From Bacteroidota bacterium (lineage in GTDB: Bacteria; Bacteroidota; Bacteroidia; Cytophagales; Cyclobacteriaceae): a DNA stretch of 64,000 bases. The position numbers and the translations under genes are program-made. Positions 16,462-25,818 of this stretch are shown in pieces. The notes beneath the pieces are model-generated. The model had not been told where the DNA came from, did no database searches, and saw nothing but the letters and a program-made list of their open reading frames with translations. The DNA is taken from assembly GCA_018267275.1 (NCBI GenBank), contig JAFDYV010000011.1, forward strand, positions 62,001-126,000. Direction: 5' to 3'. Each line of letters begins with the position of its first letter. Positions within the stretch are counted from its first letter, which is position 1.

Positions 16462-18715
16462 ATGAAAAGCATATTCGTTGTGTTGTTATTGCTTGCGTCT
16501 TCATCTGTGCTAAACGCCCAAAAATTATTGGGGGTAGTATTCGAAAAAGACGATAAAGGAAAAGACCAACCATTGGCTGGCGCCAACGTGTATTGGTTGG
16601 GTACGTCCATTGGAACTGCCACCAAAGACAATGGCGTGTTTCTCATCGATCGCGTGGAAGGGAACAATCGCCTCATCATCAGCTTTACAGGATACAAGAG
16701 CGACACCGTGTTGGTCACGGATCAGGCGAGCATAAAAGTAGAATTAAAATCTGAACGTTACTTGGAAGAGGTGACCGTGCAAGGTTGGCGCCCCTCCACG
16801 TATTCAGACATCACCTCAGGAATCAATACCGTTACGATGAATGAAAATGAGTTGTTCAAAGCCGCGTGCTGCAACTTGTCAGAAAGTTTTGAGACAAACC
16901 CATCGGTAGATGTTGCTTTCACCGATGCGCTCACAGGCACGAAACAAATTCAGATGCTTGGTCTTTCTGGCGCGAACACCATGATTTCTTTGGAGAATAT
17001 GCCGGGCGTGCGCGGGCTTGCGGCCAGTCAGGGTATTCAATTTATACCCGGCACGTGGATTAACTCCATACAAGTGACAAAGGGCGTAGGCTCAGTAGTC
17101 AATGGCCACGAAAGCATTGCCGGTCAAATCAATGTAGAGCTAAAAAAACCGCAAGAGAGTGACAAGGTGTATTTAAATGGTTATGTCAACAATACAGGCA
17201 GAACCGAGTTGAACACTATCTTCACTACGCAAGTGTCTAAAAAATGGGCGACCACATTCTTGGTGCACGGAAGTATGCGACCTACAGAACTCGACCAAAA
17301 CAAAGATGGTTTTCTGGATCTCCCTACGGGCCAACAGGCCAACTTCGTTAATCGTTGGGTATATAATTCGGGCAATGGTTGGCTCGCCCAAGTTTCACTC
17401 AAATACCTCAACGACAAAAAGCAAGGCGGGCAAACAGGCTATAACGCAGACCGAGATAAGTTTAAGGGTACCCCAAATCCGTATGGATTGGAAATCAACA
17501 CAGAACGATACGAAGCAGTAGCAAAATTGGGATATCAGTTTCCAAGCCAACCATATAAAAGCTTTGGTTTACAATTAAATGCCATTCGCCATTCACACGA
17601 CAGTTACTTCGGCTAAAGTGTCCACAATGCGGATGAACAATCCGCGTATGCGAATCTTATTTATCAATCTATTATTGGAAGCACTAATCACAAATTCAAA
17701 ACGGGTTTAAGCTTTTTGTACGATAGGTATGTCGAAACATTGCTCATCGGTGTTAACAAAAGCCAATTTGATTTCAGTCGTACCGAGCAAATCAGTGGTG
17801 CATTTGTTGAGTATTCTTACGATGATGCGAAAAAGTTCTCGTTGGTAGCAGGCGCGCGGGTTGATTACCATAATTTATTTGGTACCTATTTTACGCCCCA
17901 GAGTCCATGCCAAGTACAACATCACCAACGCTACCACTCTGCGTGCTTCGTTTGGTCGTGGTTGGCGCACGGCAAACATTATTGCAGAGAATGCCGCGTT
18001 TCTGGCTTCTTCGCGCTCGTTGGTTTTATCGAATGTGCAAACCAATAAGGCCTATGGTTTTCGGCCAGATGATGCCTGGAATTATGGCTTAAGTTTGCAA
18101 CAGGATTTCACCATCGACTATCGTTCGGGTAGTTTCAGCGTAGATTATTTTTTCACCGATTTTGCCAACCAAGCGGTAATGGATTGGGATTTCAACACTC
18201 AACAAATCAATTTTTTTGGCCTTACGGGAAAATCATTTTCGCATAGCGTTCAAGCGCAGGTCGATTATCAGCTGGCGCGCAGACTTGACTTGCGCCTAGC
18301 CTATCGCTGGTTAGATGTACAAACAGATTACTTAAATGGTCGTCTTCAGCGCCCCATGGTGCCGCGCGACCGTGCATTCATCAATCTTGCATACAAGACA
18401 AAAAGTAACTGGGCATTTGACTGGACACTCAATCGCATTGGCGTACAACGCTTGCCAGATATGGCCTCGAACCCAATCATTCATCAACTTCCGCCAAATT
18501 CTGAGCCTTATTACTTAATGAATGCTCAAGTGACCAAGGACATCGGAACGCAGTGGAGCGTGTATGTAGGTGGCGAGAACTTGAACAACTTTACGGTGAA
18601 TGATCCCATTGTGGCAGCCAGCGCGCCATTTGGTCCACATTTCGACAGCGCCATGGTGTGGGGACCTGTATTTGGAACAATTGTGTACGCAGGCTTTCGG
18701 TATCGGGTGAAGTAG
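16462..18715 (+). pseudogene. TonB-dependent receptor (heavy-metal type), broken by a stop codon and a frameshift
   Basis: The 5' part has a signal peptide (MKSIFVVLLLLASSSVLNAQ), a carboxypeptidase-like beta domain and a TonB plug (ACCNLSESFETNPSVD, IQMLGLSGANTM, GVGSVVNGHESIAG). Barrel sequence then continues to the C-terminal KYRFRYRVK-type end (YAGFRYRVK). Two lesions interrupt it: an in-frame TAA at 17614-17616, after which the same frame keeps encoding barrel sequence, and an apparent 1-nt insertion near 17899-17902. Beyond the insertion the homology continues in the next frame (NITNATTLRASFGRGWRTAN). It is probably inactive unless these are sequencing errors. The CC in the plug plus the HYC_CC_PP and HMA neighbours suggest copper or another soft metal. 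Confidence 0.85.
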
Positions 18716-18720
18716 CTGTT

Positions 18721-18804
18721 TCTGGAAACTGGATGCTAGATACTGGATTCTTGTTACTGGATACTAGATTCTAGTATCCAGTATCCAGCATCTAGCTTCC
18801 AACC
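18721..18804. repeat. Heptamer array of exactly twelve units, with an inner 29-nt palindrome
   Basis: The whole convergent gap before the BatA stop divides into twelve back-to-back 7-mers: TCTGGAA, ACTGGAT (three times), GCTAGAT, TCTTGTT, ACTAGAT, TCTAGTA, TCCAGTA, TCCAGCA, TCTAGCT and TCCAACC. Every unit has C at position 2 and almost all have G at position 5. The second half is largely the reverse complement of the first. The centre is a perfect 14-bp inverted repeat (18755-18783), which could act as a bidirectional terminator. Confidence 0.85.
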
Positions 18805-19848
18805 TCAATCTTGTAACACATTGCTCAGGAAACTTGACTTCAACAACAGCCACAACAAGAACAAGACAATTGCCCACCGTAGGTAAATGAAGTAAAAATC
18901 GGACGTGTCTTTGAAGCGATTTTCTTTGATTTCGGCCTTCTCGTATTGGTCGATGCGCTTGAATACATTGACCAACGCCTCGTTATCGGTTACCCTAAAA
19001 AATTCACCGGTGCCGATTTCTGCAATCTTGCGCATGGTGGTTTCATCTACTGTGTTTTCAACCATTTGTGGTCTGCCGAAAAAATCTTTTCCGTAAGGCA
19101 CCATTCCTTCTTTGCCCACCACAATGGTGTAGAGCTTTATTCCATAGGCTGCCGCTAGTTCTGCCGAAGTGATGGGGTCGATGTTGCCAGCAGTGTTGTC
19201 TCCATCGCTGATTAAAATACCTACTTTTGATTTTGCTTCTGACTCTCGCATGCGGTTGGTGACCACCGCCAACGCACTGCCAATGGCAGTGCCGCGCGAT
19301 TCGATCATCTCGAAGTTGATATCGTTCAGGTAGTTTTTCAATAAGTCATAATCTGTGGTAAGCGGTGCCAATGAAAATGCATCGCCCGAAAACACGACCA
19401 AACCAATCCGGTCTTGCTTTCGACCGTTGATAAAGTCTCTTGCCACATCTTTCGCTGCCTGCAAGCGGTTGGGTTTAAAGTCTTCAATTAACATCGACTG
19501 CGAAATATCCAATGCAATCATAATGTCAATACCTTCGGTCCATTGCTCTACTTTTTCATTTGTGCGCTGTGGGCGGGCAAGCGCTACAATTAGTAAACCT
19601 AACACAAGTGCCATCACCAAGTCCGGCACAAATCGCAAGAAGTGAAGTGGCGAACTCTTCAGATCGCTTTTCACCACTGCCACGGGTAACTTTTGGTTCA
19701 AATAGTACTTGATCAACCAACGCACCAATAGCAGAACAGGTATTCCCAGTAATGCCCAAAGGTAAAGCGGGTTTTCCCACGTGTAATTTTTGAACACCGT
19801 GATTGAAAACCATTGTGGCGAGTACCAAGGATCGAGAATGCTATCCAT
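18805..19848 (-). CDS. BatA-like VWA-domain protein
   Basis: The 347-residue protein has two membrane helices near the N-terminus (WALLGIPVLLLVRWL and LVMALVLGLLIVALA). A von Willebrand A domain follows with an intact MIDAS (ALDISQSM, then SRGTAIGSAL and LISDGDNTAG), and there is a C-terminal helix. This is the BatA architecture of the Bat (Bacteroides aerotolerance) operon. It overlaps the upstream membrane gene by 8 bp. BatB, BatC, BatD and MoxR are not found nearby, so the operon is short here, ending against the TonB pseudogene. Confidence 0.85.
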   Translation of the reverse strand: MDSILDPWYSPQWFSITVFKNYTWENPLYLWALLGIPVLLLVRWLIKYYLNQKLPVAVVKSDLKSSPLHFLRFVPDLVMALVLGLLIVALARPQRTNEKVEQWTEGIDIMIALDISQSMLIEDFKPNRLQAAKDVARDFINGRKQDRIGLVVFSGDAFSLAPLTTDYDLLKNYLNDINFEMIESRGTAIGSALAVVTNRMRESEAKSKVGILISDGDNTAGNIDPITSAELAAAYGIKLYTIVVGKEGMVPYGKDFFGRPQMVENTVDETTMRKIAEIGTGEFFRVTDNEALVNVFKRIDQYEKAEIKENRFKDTSDFYFIYLRWAIVLFLLWLLLKSSFLSNVLQD

Positions 19849-20737
19849 TTTTTATTTCTTCCAACTTTTCGTGGTACTTATCTTCGCTAAACTTTCTAAG
19901 CTGCTCAAACGGTTCGCGTACTACTTCTCCGCCAGCGTAAATCACACGATCTACACGTTGCAGCGCCAAGGCCAACTCGTCATTTGCAAGTGCTTCGCGA
20001 ATCTCTTTGGTGGTCAGTTTTGTAAATGGCTGAGTGCTCAAATTCTCCAAATATTTTTTCCAAACTACCATGGCCGTTTCGGCAGAAACTTTATTGCCAG
20101 CAAGTGATTTTTCGATTTGTGTGTTGAACTGTTGCAAAAACTGTTGGTGTGCCTTTGTTAAACCTTTTATGCGGAAGTGTTTTCGGATTTGCTTTCCGAA
20201 CACCAGCCAAAGTATAAGCAATACAACCAGCACCGCACCGGCAATAACAGAGGCGAACGGGTAGTTGAACAACCAAGAAACAGGGTTATAGTTCGTGTTT
20301 GTTTTTAATGGAAGTTTTTGCAGTTGTACTGAATCAGGCAGCACTACTGCAGATTTGAAAAATACATCCTTTCGCTCTGATAAAACTACAGTACAATCAG
20401 CTGGGTTCACCACAAACACGGGCAACTGCAGCGATTGAATGGAGTCAATTTCAAATGTGGTGAAGGTATATACCACGCTGTCGTAGCTGATTCCGTTTTG
20501 GGTGCGTGTGGGCGTTAGTATTTTCTTTTGAAACTCAAAAGGTGCAAAACGATACGATGAGTCGGGGAAGAGTACCATCATCTTTTCGGGATAGCGTGCC
20601 GTAAAAAAATACGAAATGGGTTTGCCCAGTTCTACACTATCTGATGAAAACCGACCCCGTACCTCTACTAAGTCCTTTTGGGCTAAGCATGCGTTGCCAA
20701 CCGCTAACAAAAAGAAAACAAGCAAAGACCTCAGCAT
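19841..20737 (-). CDS. Bat-operon membrane protein with signal peptide, function unknown
   Basis: With the ATG at 20737 the 298-residue protein starts with a clean signal peptide (MLRSLLVFFLLAVGNACLAQ). A beta-rich periplasmic part (VEVRGRFSSDSVELGKPISY) follows, then one membrane helix (FASVIAGAVLVVLLILWLVF) and a helical cytosolic tail. The longer frame from 20914 overlaps the DUF58 gene and has no signal at its start. This is the middle protein commonly found between DUF58 and BatA genes; its job is unknown. The 4-bp gap to the DUF58 gene supports an operon. Confidence 0.75.
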   Translation of the reverse strand: MLRSLLVFFLLAVGNACLAQKDLVEVRGRFSSDSVELGKPISYFFTARYPEKMMVLFPDSSYRFAPFEFQKKILTPTRTQNGISYDSVVYTFTTFEIDSIQSLQLPVFVVNPADCTVVLSERKDVFFKSAVVLPDSVQLQKLPLKTNTNYNPVSWLFNYPFASVIAGAVLVVLLILWLVFGKQIRKHFRIKGLTKAHQQFLQQFNTQIEKSLAGNKVSAETAMVVWKKYLENLSTQPFTKLTTKEIREALANDELALALQRVDRVIYAGGEVVREPFEQLRKFSEDKYHEKLEEIKNG

Positions 20738-20741
20738 CCCT

Positions 20742-21620
20742 TCAGACCAGTTTAAACGATTGGTTCCGCACTTTAAACAGCCGCAATAACTTTGGCACGT
20801 AGTCTTCCCCTGTATCGATCCCAATAAAATTGATTTGATGTTTTCGACTAAAATCTGCCAACTGCTTTTGCCGGTCGGTGTGATGTGTGGCAATCGCCTC
20901 GCGGAAACCGCCAAACGAGGTATTGACCCAGATTGTTTTTTTCGTCTCCATGTCCACCACCGGTATGATGCCCAGTTTTGGCAGTTGCGTTTCGCGTTTA
21001 TCGCTTACTTGCACAATAATCAAGTCGTGTCTGCGTGCGAGTGACTTTAGATCGTGGTAGTAATCTTCGTCAATGAAATCAGAAATCATGATGATCACGC
21101 TTCTGCGCTTGATGCTGTTCAGTGCAAAAGAAATAGCCTTTTTGAGATTCGTCTTTTTTGAATGGGGTATTAGCTTAAAAATATTGAAGATAATATCATA
21201 AGCTTGTTGAATTCCCTTTTTAGGTTTGATGAATTTTTCACGCTCGTCTGAGTAAGCAATTAACCCGATTTGGCTCGATTCTTTGGCTCCCGCCAAGGCA
21301 AGTACCCCGCATATCTCTTTGCCCACGTCTACCTTTGTGCGACCTGGTGACCCAATATCTTGAGAAGCGCTTACATCCAAAATAAAGAAAATCGTTTGCT
21401 CCTTCTCTTCCCGGAAGGTTTTTACGAACGTACCATGCCCCTTGGCGGAAACATTCCAGTCGATGGTACGGATGTCATCCCCATATTGGTAGGGGCGCAC
21501 ATCGTCAAACTCCAGGCCCGTTCCCTTAAAAATCGAGTGAAAGTCGCCCTGCATCTGGCTGTTCACCGCCTTGCGAATCTGGATCTCGTACTTCCGTAAT
21601 TTCTTTAAAAGCTCTCGCAT
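20742..21620 (-). CDS. DUF58 domain protein
   Basis: The 292-residue protein matches DUF58: FHSIFKGTGLEFDDVRPYQYGDD, then IDWNVSAKGHGTFVKTFREE, a VWA-like FILDVSAS and SIKRRSVIIMISDFIDE. DUF58 proteins accompany MoxR ATPases and VWA proteins and are thought to be part of a chaperone-like or stress-response complex. It is the first gene of the three-gene minus-strand Bat unit; no MoxR gene precedes it, since a divergent plus-strand gene lies upstream. Confidence 0.88.
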   Translation of the reverse strand: MRELLKKLRKYEIQIRKAVNSQMQGDFHSIFKGTGLEFDDVRPYQYGDDIRTIDWNVSAKGHGTFVKTFREEKEQTIFFILDVSASQDIGSPGRTKVDVGKEICGVLALAGAKESSQIGLIAYSDEREKFIKPKKGIQQAYDIIFNIFKLIPHSKKTNLKKAISFALNSIKRRSVIIMISDFIDEDYYHDLKSLARRHDLIIVQVSDKRETQLPKLGIIPVVDMETKKTIWVNTSFGGFREAIATHHTDRQKQLADFSRKHQINFIGIDTGEDYVPKLLRLFKVRNQSFKLV

Positions 21621-21737
21621 TTGTTTTTAATGCACTTATTGTGCTTTCTCCGCGCCTTCGAAACATCAAAAATAATAATAATAGCTAATTTCGTGGCCTG
21701 ATTTTTGGCCGTAGGCAATTCAACTAACATATCTCGC

Positions 21738-22073
21738 ATGACAAGGTTATTGGGGTTATTGGTTCTGGTTTTTATGGCTGCCTGTGGTGGGCGAGAGGAA
21801 AAACCGGCAGCAGTTTTGACCAGAGAAAAATTAACGGCCTTGATTATCGAAATGTACCTGGCAGAGGCAAAAATGGATGCTACCTCGTTGCCACGCGATT
21901 CCACCATCAAGTTTTTCGTACCGCGCGAGAAAAAAATTCTTGAAAAACTGGACATTCCCGACTCAACTTTGAAGATCACCTACGACTACTACCTACAGCA
22001 CCCTAAAGAATTTGAAGAAGTGTATGATGCGGTGATTGATAGTTTAAGCCTTCGCGAGCAACAAATCAAATAG
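21738..22073 (+). CDS. DUF4296 lipoprotein
   Basis: The ATG at 21738 gives 111 residues with a lipoprotein signal (LLGLLVLVFMAACGG; lipobox ending MAAC). A helical domain follows with LTREKLTALIIEMYLAEAK and YLQHPKEFEEVYDAVIDSL, the pattern of the DUF4296 family of Bacteroidota lipoproteins. Function unknown. It is divergent from the Bat unit. Confidence 0.85.
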   Translation: MTRLLGLLVLVFMAACGGREEKPAAVLTREKLTALIIEMYLAEAKMDATSLPRDSTIKFFVPREKKILEKLDIPDSTLKITYDYYLQHPKEFEEVYDAVIDSLSLREQQIK

Positions 22074-22142
22074 CGGAGGGGCGTTTTGGGAAAGCATTCG
22101 AACCGACTGGCGCCCGCATGATCCGATCTTTAATGTTTAATC

Positions 22143-22177
22143 TCGATCTCCAACTTTCAAATTCCGTATTCCTACAT
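22143..22177 (+). repeat. Short heptamer tract overlapping the mutS2 promoter
   Basis: Five consecutive 7-mers, TCGATCT, CCAACTT, TCAAATT, CCGTATT and CCTACAT, keep C at position 2 and T at position 7. The last runs into the -7 element of mutS2. It is weaker than the other arrays. Confidence 0.5.
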
Positions 22178-22180
22178 TTG
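22173..22180 (+). promoter_or_regulatory. Candidate -7 promoter element of mutS2
   Basis: TACATTTG is an exact TAnnTTTG. Its last base is 5 nt before the mutS2 ATG, so transcription would begin at or very near the start codon, giving a nearly leaderless message. No clear -33 element is visible. Confidence 0.45.
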
Positions 22181-22184
22181 TGCG

Positions 22185-24551
22185 ATGATTTACCCATCCA
22201 GTTTTGAAACGAAAATAGGATTTGATCAAATCCGCGAGAAGCTGCGGCAATATTGTCTAAGTGCGTTGGGCATCAATGAAGTGGGGGCCATGTCTTTTAA
22301 TGCAGATTACGCCACCATCGTTCGCTTGTTGAACCAAGTAGACGAACTTGTGCAACTCAAAGCCAAGGGTGATACACTACCCATGCGCAATTGGTGGGAT
22401 CCTGCTGATCAACTTAAAGCACTGGCGGTTGAAGGCACCTATTGGGAGGAGGAACATTTCTATCACTGTCGCTTGGCGTTGGTTACCTATTTTGAGGCAA
22501 AGAATTACCTCGACAAAAACAAGGAAACGTATCCAAGCCTGCATCAACTGATTGATAGCGTAGTACTTTCCAAGAAAGTGGTTGAAGCCATTGACGCCAG
22601 ATTGGATAACACGGGGAAAGTGAAAGACAACGCCACACCTGAGTTGCAGCAGATTAGAAAACAGTTACGTGCCGAAGAAGGCAAAGTGCGAAGGCTTACG
22701 GAGCAGTTGTTCCGTTCAGTAGTCGCACAAGGGTATGTGCCCGAAGGCGCATCGCCCACGGTGCGTGAGGGAAGATTGGTGATTCCCATGCTGGCAGAAC
22801 ACAAGCGGAAGATCAAAGGATTTATCGTAGATGAGTCAGCAACCGGGCAAACAATCTACCTAGAGCCGGCAGAAGTGCTGGAGGCAAACAATGAGATTCG
22901 CGATTTGATGCATGGCGAACGCAGGGAGGTGATCAAAGTGCTGAAAGACCTGACGCGTTTTTTAGCGAATCACTTGCATGATTTGCAGGCAGCATTTGAT
23001 TGGATGGGAAAGATGGATTTCATCAGCGCAAAATCAAAGCTGGCGACTGCGCTTAATGCTGTCAAGCCGCAGGTGTTTCATTCACCAGAGTTGCAGTGGT
23101 TTGATGCGCGCCACCCACTTTTGGTATTCAGCTTTAAAGGAGAAAAAACTGTTGTGCCGCTCAATATTGAACTCAGCGAGCAACAGCGGTTCTTGCTGGT
23201 GTCGGGACCCAATGCCGGTGGCAAATCGGTTTGCTTAAAGTCTGTTGGGCTGTTGCAATACATGTTACAATGTGGATTGTTGGTTCCGGCCCAGTCGCAT
23301 TCAAGGTTTGGCATCTTCCAACACATCTTCATCGATATTGGCGATCAGCAATCCATTGAAAACGACTTGAGCACTTACAGCTCACATTTGAAGAACATGG
23401 CCTACTTCCTCAAGCAAAGCAATGCTAATACGTTGGTATTGCTCGATGAGTTGGGCTCGGGCACGGATCCTAACTTTGGTGGAGGCATTGCCGAAGCCGT
23501 GCTGGACAGTTTACTTGAGAAAAATGTGTGGGGTGTGGCTACCACCCACTATTACAACCTGAAGCTCTATGCCGAAAACAGGGATGGAATTCGAAACGGG
23601 TCTATGCAATTTGATACCAAAAGCCTGCGCCCTTTGTTTCAATTAGAGATGGGCAAACCGGGCAGCTCTTTTGCGCTGGAGATTGCCCGTAAAACAGGTT
23701 TGCCAGAAACAGCACTGCAGAAAGCCGAGCAAATTATTGGCAAGGAACTTACAGGGTTGGAGACACTGATGAAGACGGTTGCGGAAGAAAAAATGTTGTT
23801 GTCCAAAAAGGAAAAAGAGTTGAAAGAAAAACAAGAGTTGTTGAATGTCGAGTTAAACCGATACAAGCAGTTGAATCAACAACTTGAAGGGCGAAAGAAG
23901 GAAATTATCAATCAAGCAAAAACAGAGGCCGCGCAATTATTGAAAGAAACCAATCGAGAGATAGAGAAAACGATCCGACATATTCAACAAAGCAAAGCCA
24001 ACAAAAATGAAACGCGCAAAGTGCGTGGTAGCCTGCAACAGTTGGCAACGAAAGTAAAACCCGAAGAAACCGAAAAGCCGACTCCGCCTGTGGAGTTGAA
24101 AATAGGAGACAGTGTTCGTATCATTGGTCAAGAAGTGTCAGGAAAATTGATGTCAATCAAGGGCAACTCAGCCATGGTGCAATTTGGGCCGCTGCAAGCC
24201 AACCTTAAACTGAGCCAATTGGTGCGCAGTGATTTGGCCGAGGTGATACCACCCGAACTAAAAAAAGCGCAGGCGGTGGGGGTAAATGTGATGGCCAAAC
24301 AGGCAAGCTTTAATCCGTTGTTGGATGTGCGCGGCATGCGTGCCGAAGCAGTAGAGCCATTGTTAATCCAATTCTTAGACGATGCGATTTTATTGAGCCA
24401 AAGCCAGCTGAAGATTATTCATGGCAAAGGAGAAGGAATTCTGCGTAAGGTAGTGCGCGACCGTTTAAAAAGAACAAAAGCTGTAGCATCGTTTGCCGAT
24501 GAACATGCCGATAGGGGCGGTGACGGAGCTACCGTGGTGGTGCTGAAATAA
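22185..24551 (+). CDS. mutS2: MutS2 ATPase/nuclease with Smr domain
   Basis: This 788-residue protein carries the MutS-type ATPase: Walker A SGPNAGGKSV (about residue 346), STYSSHLKNMAYFL, Walker B LVLLDELGSGTDP and the following GVATTHYYNLK. A long coiled coil (about 520-620) leads to a C-terminal Smr nuclease domain with LDVRGMRAEAVEPL and IIHGKGEGILRKVV. In other bacteria MutS2 suppresses recombination or rescues collided ribosomes. The protein is cytosolic. It stands as its own transcription unit, closed by a terminator at 24555. Confidence 0.96.
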   Translation: MIYPSSFETKIGFDQIREKLRQYCLSALGINEVGAMSFNADYATIVRLLNQVDELVQLKAKGDTLPMRNWWDPADQLKALAVEGTYWEEEHFYHCRLALVTYFEAKNYLDKNKETYPSLHQLIDSVVLSKKVVEAIDARLDNTGKVKDNATPELQQIRKQLRAEEGKVRRLTEQLFRSVVAQGYVPEGASPTVREGRLVIPMLAEHKRKIKGFIVDESATGQTIYLEPAEVLEANNEIRDLMHGERREVIKVLKDLTRFLANHLHDLQAAFDWMGKMDFISAKSKLATALNAVKPQVFHSPELQWFDARHPLLVFSFKGEKTVVPLNIELSEQQRFLLVSGPNAGGKSVCLKSVGLLQYMLQCGLLVPAQSHSRFGIFQHIFIDIGDQQSIENDLSTYSSHLKNMAYFLKQSNANTLVLLDELGSGTDPNFGGGIAEAVLDSLLEKNVWGVATTHYYNLKLYAENRDGIRNGSMQFDTKSLRPLFQLEMGKPGSSFALEIARKTGLPETALQKAEQIIGKELTGLETLMKTVAEEKMLLSKKEKELKEKQELLNVELNRYKQLNQQLEGRKKEIINQAKTEAAQLLKETNREIEKTIRHIQQSKANKNETRKVRGSLQQLATKVKPEETEKPTPPVELKIGDSVRIIGQEVSGKLMSIKGNSAMVQFGPLQANLKLSQLVRSDLAEVIPPELKKAQAVGVNVMAKQASFNPLLDVRGMRAEAVEPLLIQFLDDAILLSQSQLKIIHGKGEGILRKVVRDRLKRTKAVASFADEHADRGGDGATVVVLK

Positions 24552-24554
24552 AAA

Positions 24555-24574
24555 GACCCGCATTGCTGCGGGTC
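24555..24574 (+). terminator. Terminator hairpin after mutS2
   Basis: GACCCGCA pairs with TGCGGGTC across a TTGC loop, 4 bp after the stop codon. The following CTTTAA is a weak T tract. An A4 run upstream could also let it serve the convergent lipoprotein gene. Confidence 0.7.
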
Positions 24575-24598
24575 CTTTAAGAGTATAGGTTTAGAAAA

Positions 24599-25075
24599 TT
24601 ACAGTCCGAAGGTAAACACCCAATTGCCTTTTACTTGATCAACCCGGGTAAAACCAGTGCCCTGGTAGTTAAATTGCACTTGTAATGTGTTGTCAGTTAC
24701 AGAGTATGTCATGTCCAGTTTGTCGAGAGTCACATCGGGATCACGCACAATTTGTGTAGCGGCATCGGCACCAAAAGACCATTTTCCAGATGCTTTCCAC
24801 GGGCTTAAAGCTGGTCGGTTTGCTACTGCGTAGTCAAAACTAGTCGCGCCTTTGGTACCGCTAATTGTCAAAGTGAAGTTGTTGTTGTAGGGGCCAGTAG
24901 GCGCGAATTGAGACGTACCATCAAGCGTCACAGCCGTCAACTTCCATGTTTTTTGCAGTTTCGTGAATTGTTGATTAGCCAACGGCTCGGGGGCTGGGCT
25001 TGAGCTTCCACAGTTCGATAAAGTAAAAAGACCTCCCAATACCACCAACGCTATCAATGCTTTTGCAATTTTCAT
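24599..25075 (-). CDS. Small predicted lipoprotein, beta-rich, function unknown
   Basis: The ATG at 25075 gives 158 residues with a lipoprotein signal (LIALVVLGGLFTLSNCGSS; lipobox TLSNC, imperfect) followed by a Ser/Pro linker. The mature part has alternating strands (LTISGTKGATSFDYAV, DNTLQVQFNYQG), like small lipocalin-type or DUF5004-like lipoproteins. No ligand is evident. It is likely in the outer membrane or periplasm and stands between two convergent or separate units. Confidence 0.65.
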   Translation of the reverse strand: MKIAKALIALVVLGGLFTLSNCGSSSPAPEPLANQQFTKLQKTWKLTAVTLDGTSQFAPTGPYNNNFTLTISGTKGATSFDYAVANRPALSPWKASGKWSFGADAATQIVRDPDVTLDKLDMTYSVTDNTLQVQFNYQGTGFTRVDQVKGNWVFTFGL

Positions 25076-25173
25076 TCTTATCAAGTTTTAGATTTCAAAC
25101 ATAGTAAAAACGCTCGGCTTTTCGAAAATTAAGAGCGCTTGGACGCCATTTTTAACGAAAGGTAATGTTTAAT

Positions 25174-25818
25174 TTACACACCGGGGGTTTTGTAACCCTG
25201 CTTATAATGCAAAATATCGATTTTTTCCGCTGTTGCGGGATATTCATCGGGCTGGTTAGATGCGATCAGCACTAACTGGCTGACTGGCCGAGCTTCCAAC
25301 TGCTTCCAATACCATTGACATGAGCCCGTGTCAAGATTGGTGGTGGGTTCGTCTAGGAATAATGCGTCAGTGGTAGAAAAAAAGGCGAGTGCCAATTTGA
25401 GGCGTTGCCGCATACCGGATGAAAAATCGCGTATCTGTTTGTGCCTGGCGTGGCTCAACTCCATTAATTCAATCGCCTGTTGGGCGGTGATTTCATTGCG
25501 CGGAATCTTATGTTGAAAGTGAAAACCCACCATTTCCGCTAAACTGAATTCTTCAATCAAATCCATGTAGGGCGTGGCAATAGAAATATGCTTGTACACA
25601 TCATCTACCGAAATGGTGATGCCCTCGCTTTGATAGGTAAGCGCACCCTTAGACGGCAACATTTGCCCCCACAATATTTGCAACAATGTTGACTTTCCCG
25701 AGCCGTTTGGTCCCGTTAGGGCATAGCAATTGCCAGCTAAAAAGTTAAATGAAAAGTCCTTGAAGATCCACTCACGGTCAAACCGCTTGCCCAGCTTGTC
25801 GGCAACTATGTTCATCAT
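25174..25818 (-). CDS. ABC transporter ATP-binding protein
   Basis: This 214-residue nucleotide-binding domain has Walker A TGPNGSGKST, signature FSSGMRQRLKLA and Walker B ALFLDEPTTNLD. Like the ATPase at 11829 it has an FSSGM signature of the ABC-2/CcmA type. Its start overlaps the end of lpxA by 4 bp (ATGA), so it belongs to the lipid A operon, but no permease gene follows. It could serve envelope lipid export or have a partner elsewhere. Confidence 0.88.
   Translation of the reverse strand: MMNIVADKLGKRFDREWIFKDFSFNFLAGNCYALTGPNGSGKSTLLQILWGQMLPSKGALTYQSEGITISVDDVYKHISIATPYMDLIEEFSLAEMVGFHFQHKIPRNEITAQQAIELMELSHARHKQIRDFSSGMRQRLKLALAFFSTTDALFLDEPTTNLDTGSCQWYWKQLEARPVSQLVLIASNQPDEYPATAEKIDILHYKQGYKTPGV

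Noticed and set aside
20738..20914. Longer N-terminus of the Bat membrane protein
   Set aside because: It would overlap DUF58 and hides the clean signal peptide that begins at the ATG at 20737.
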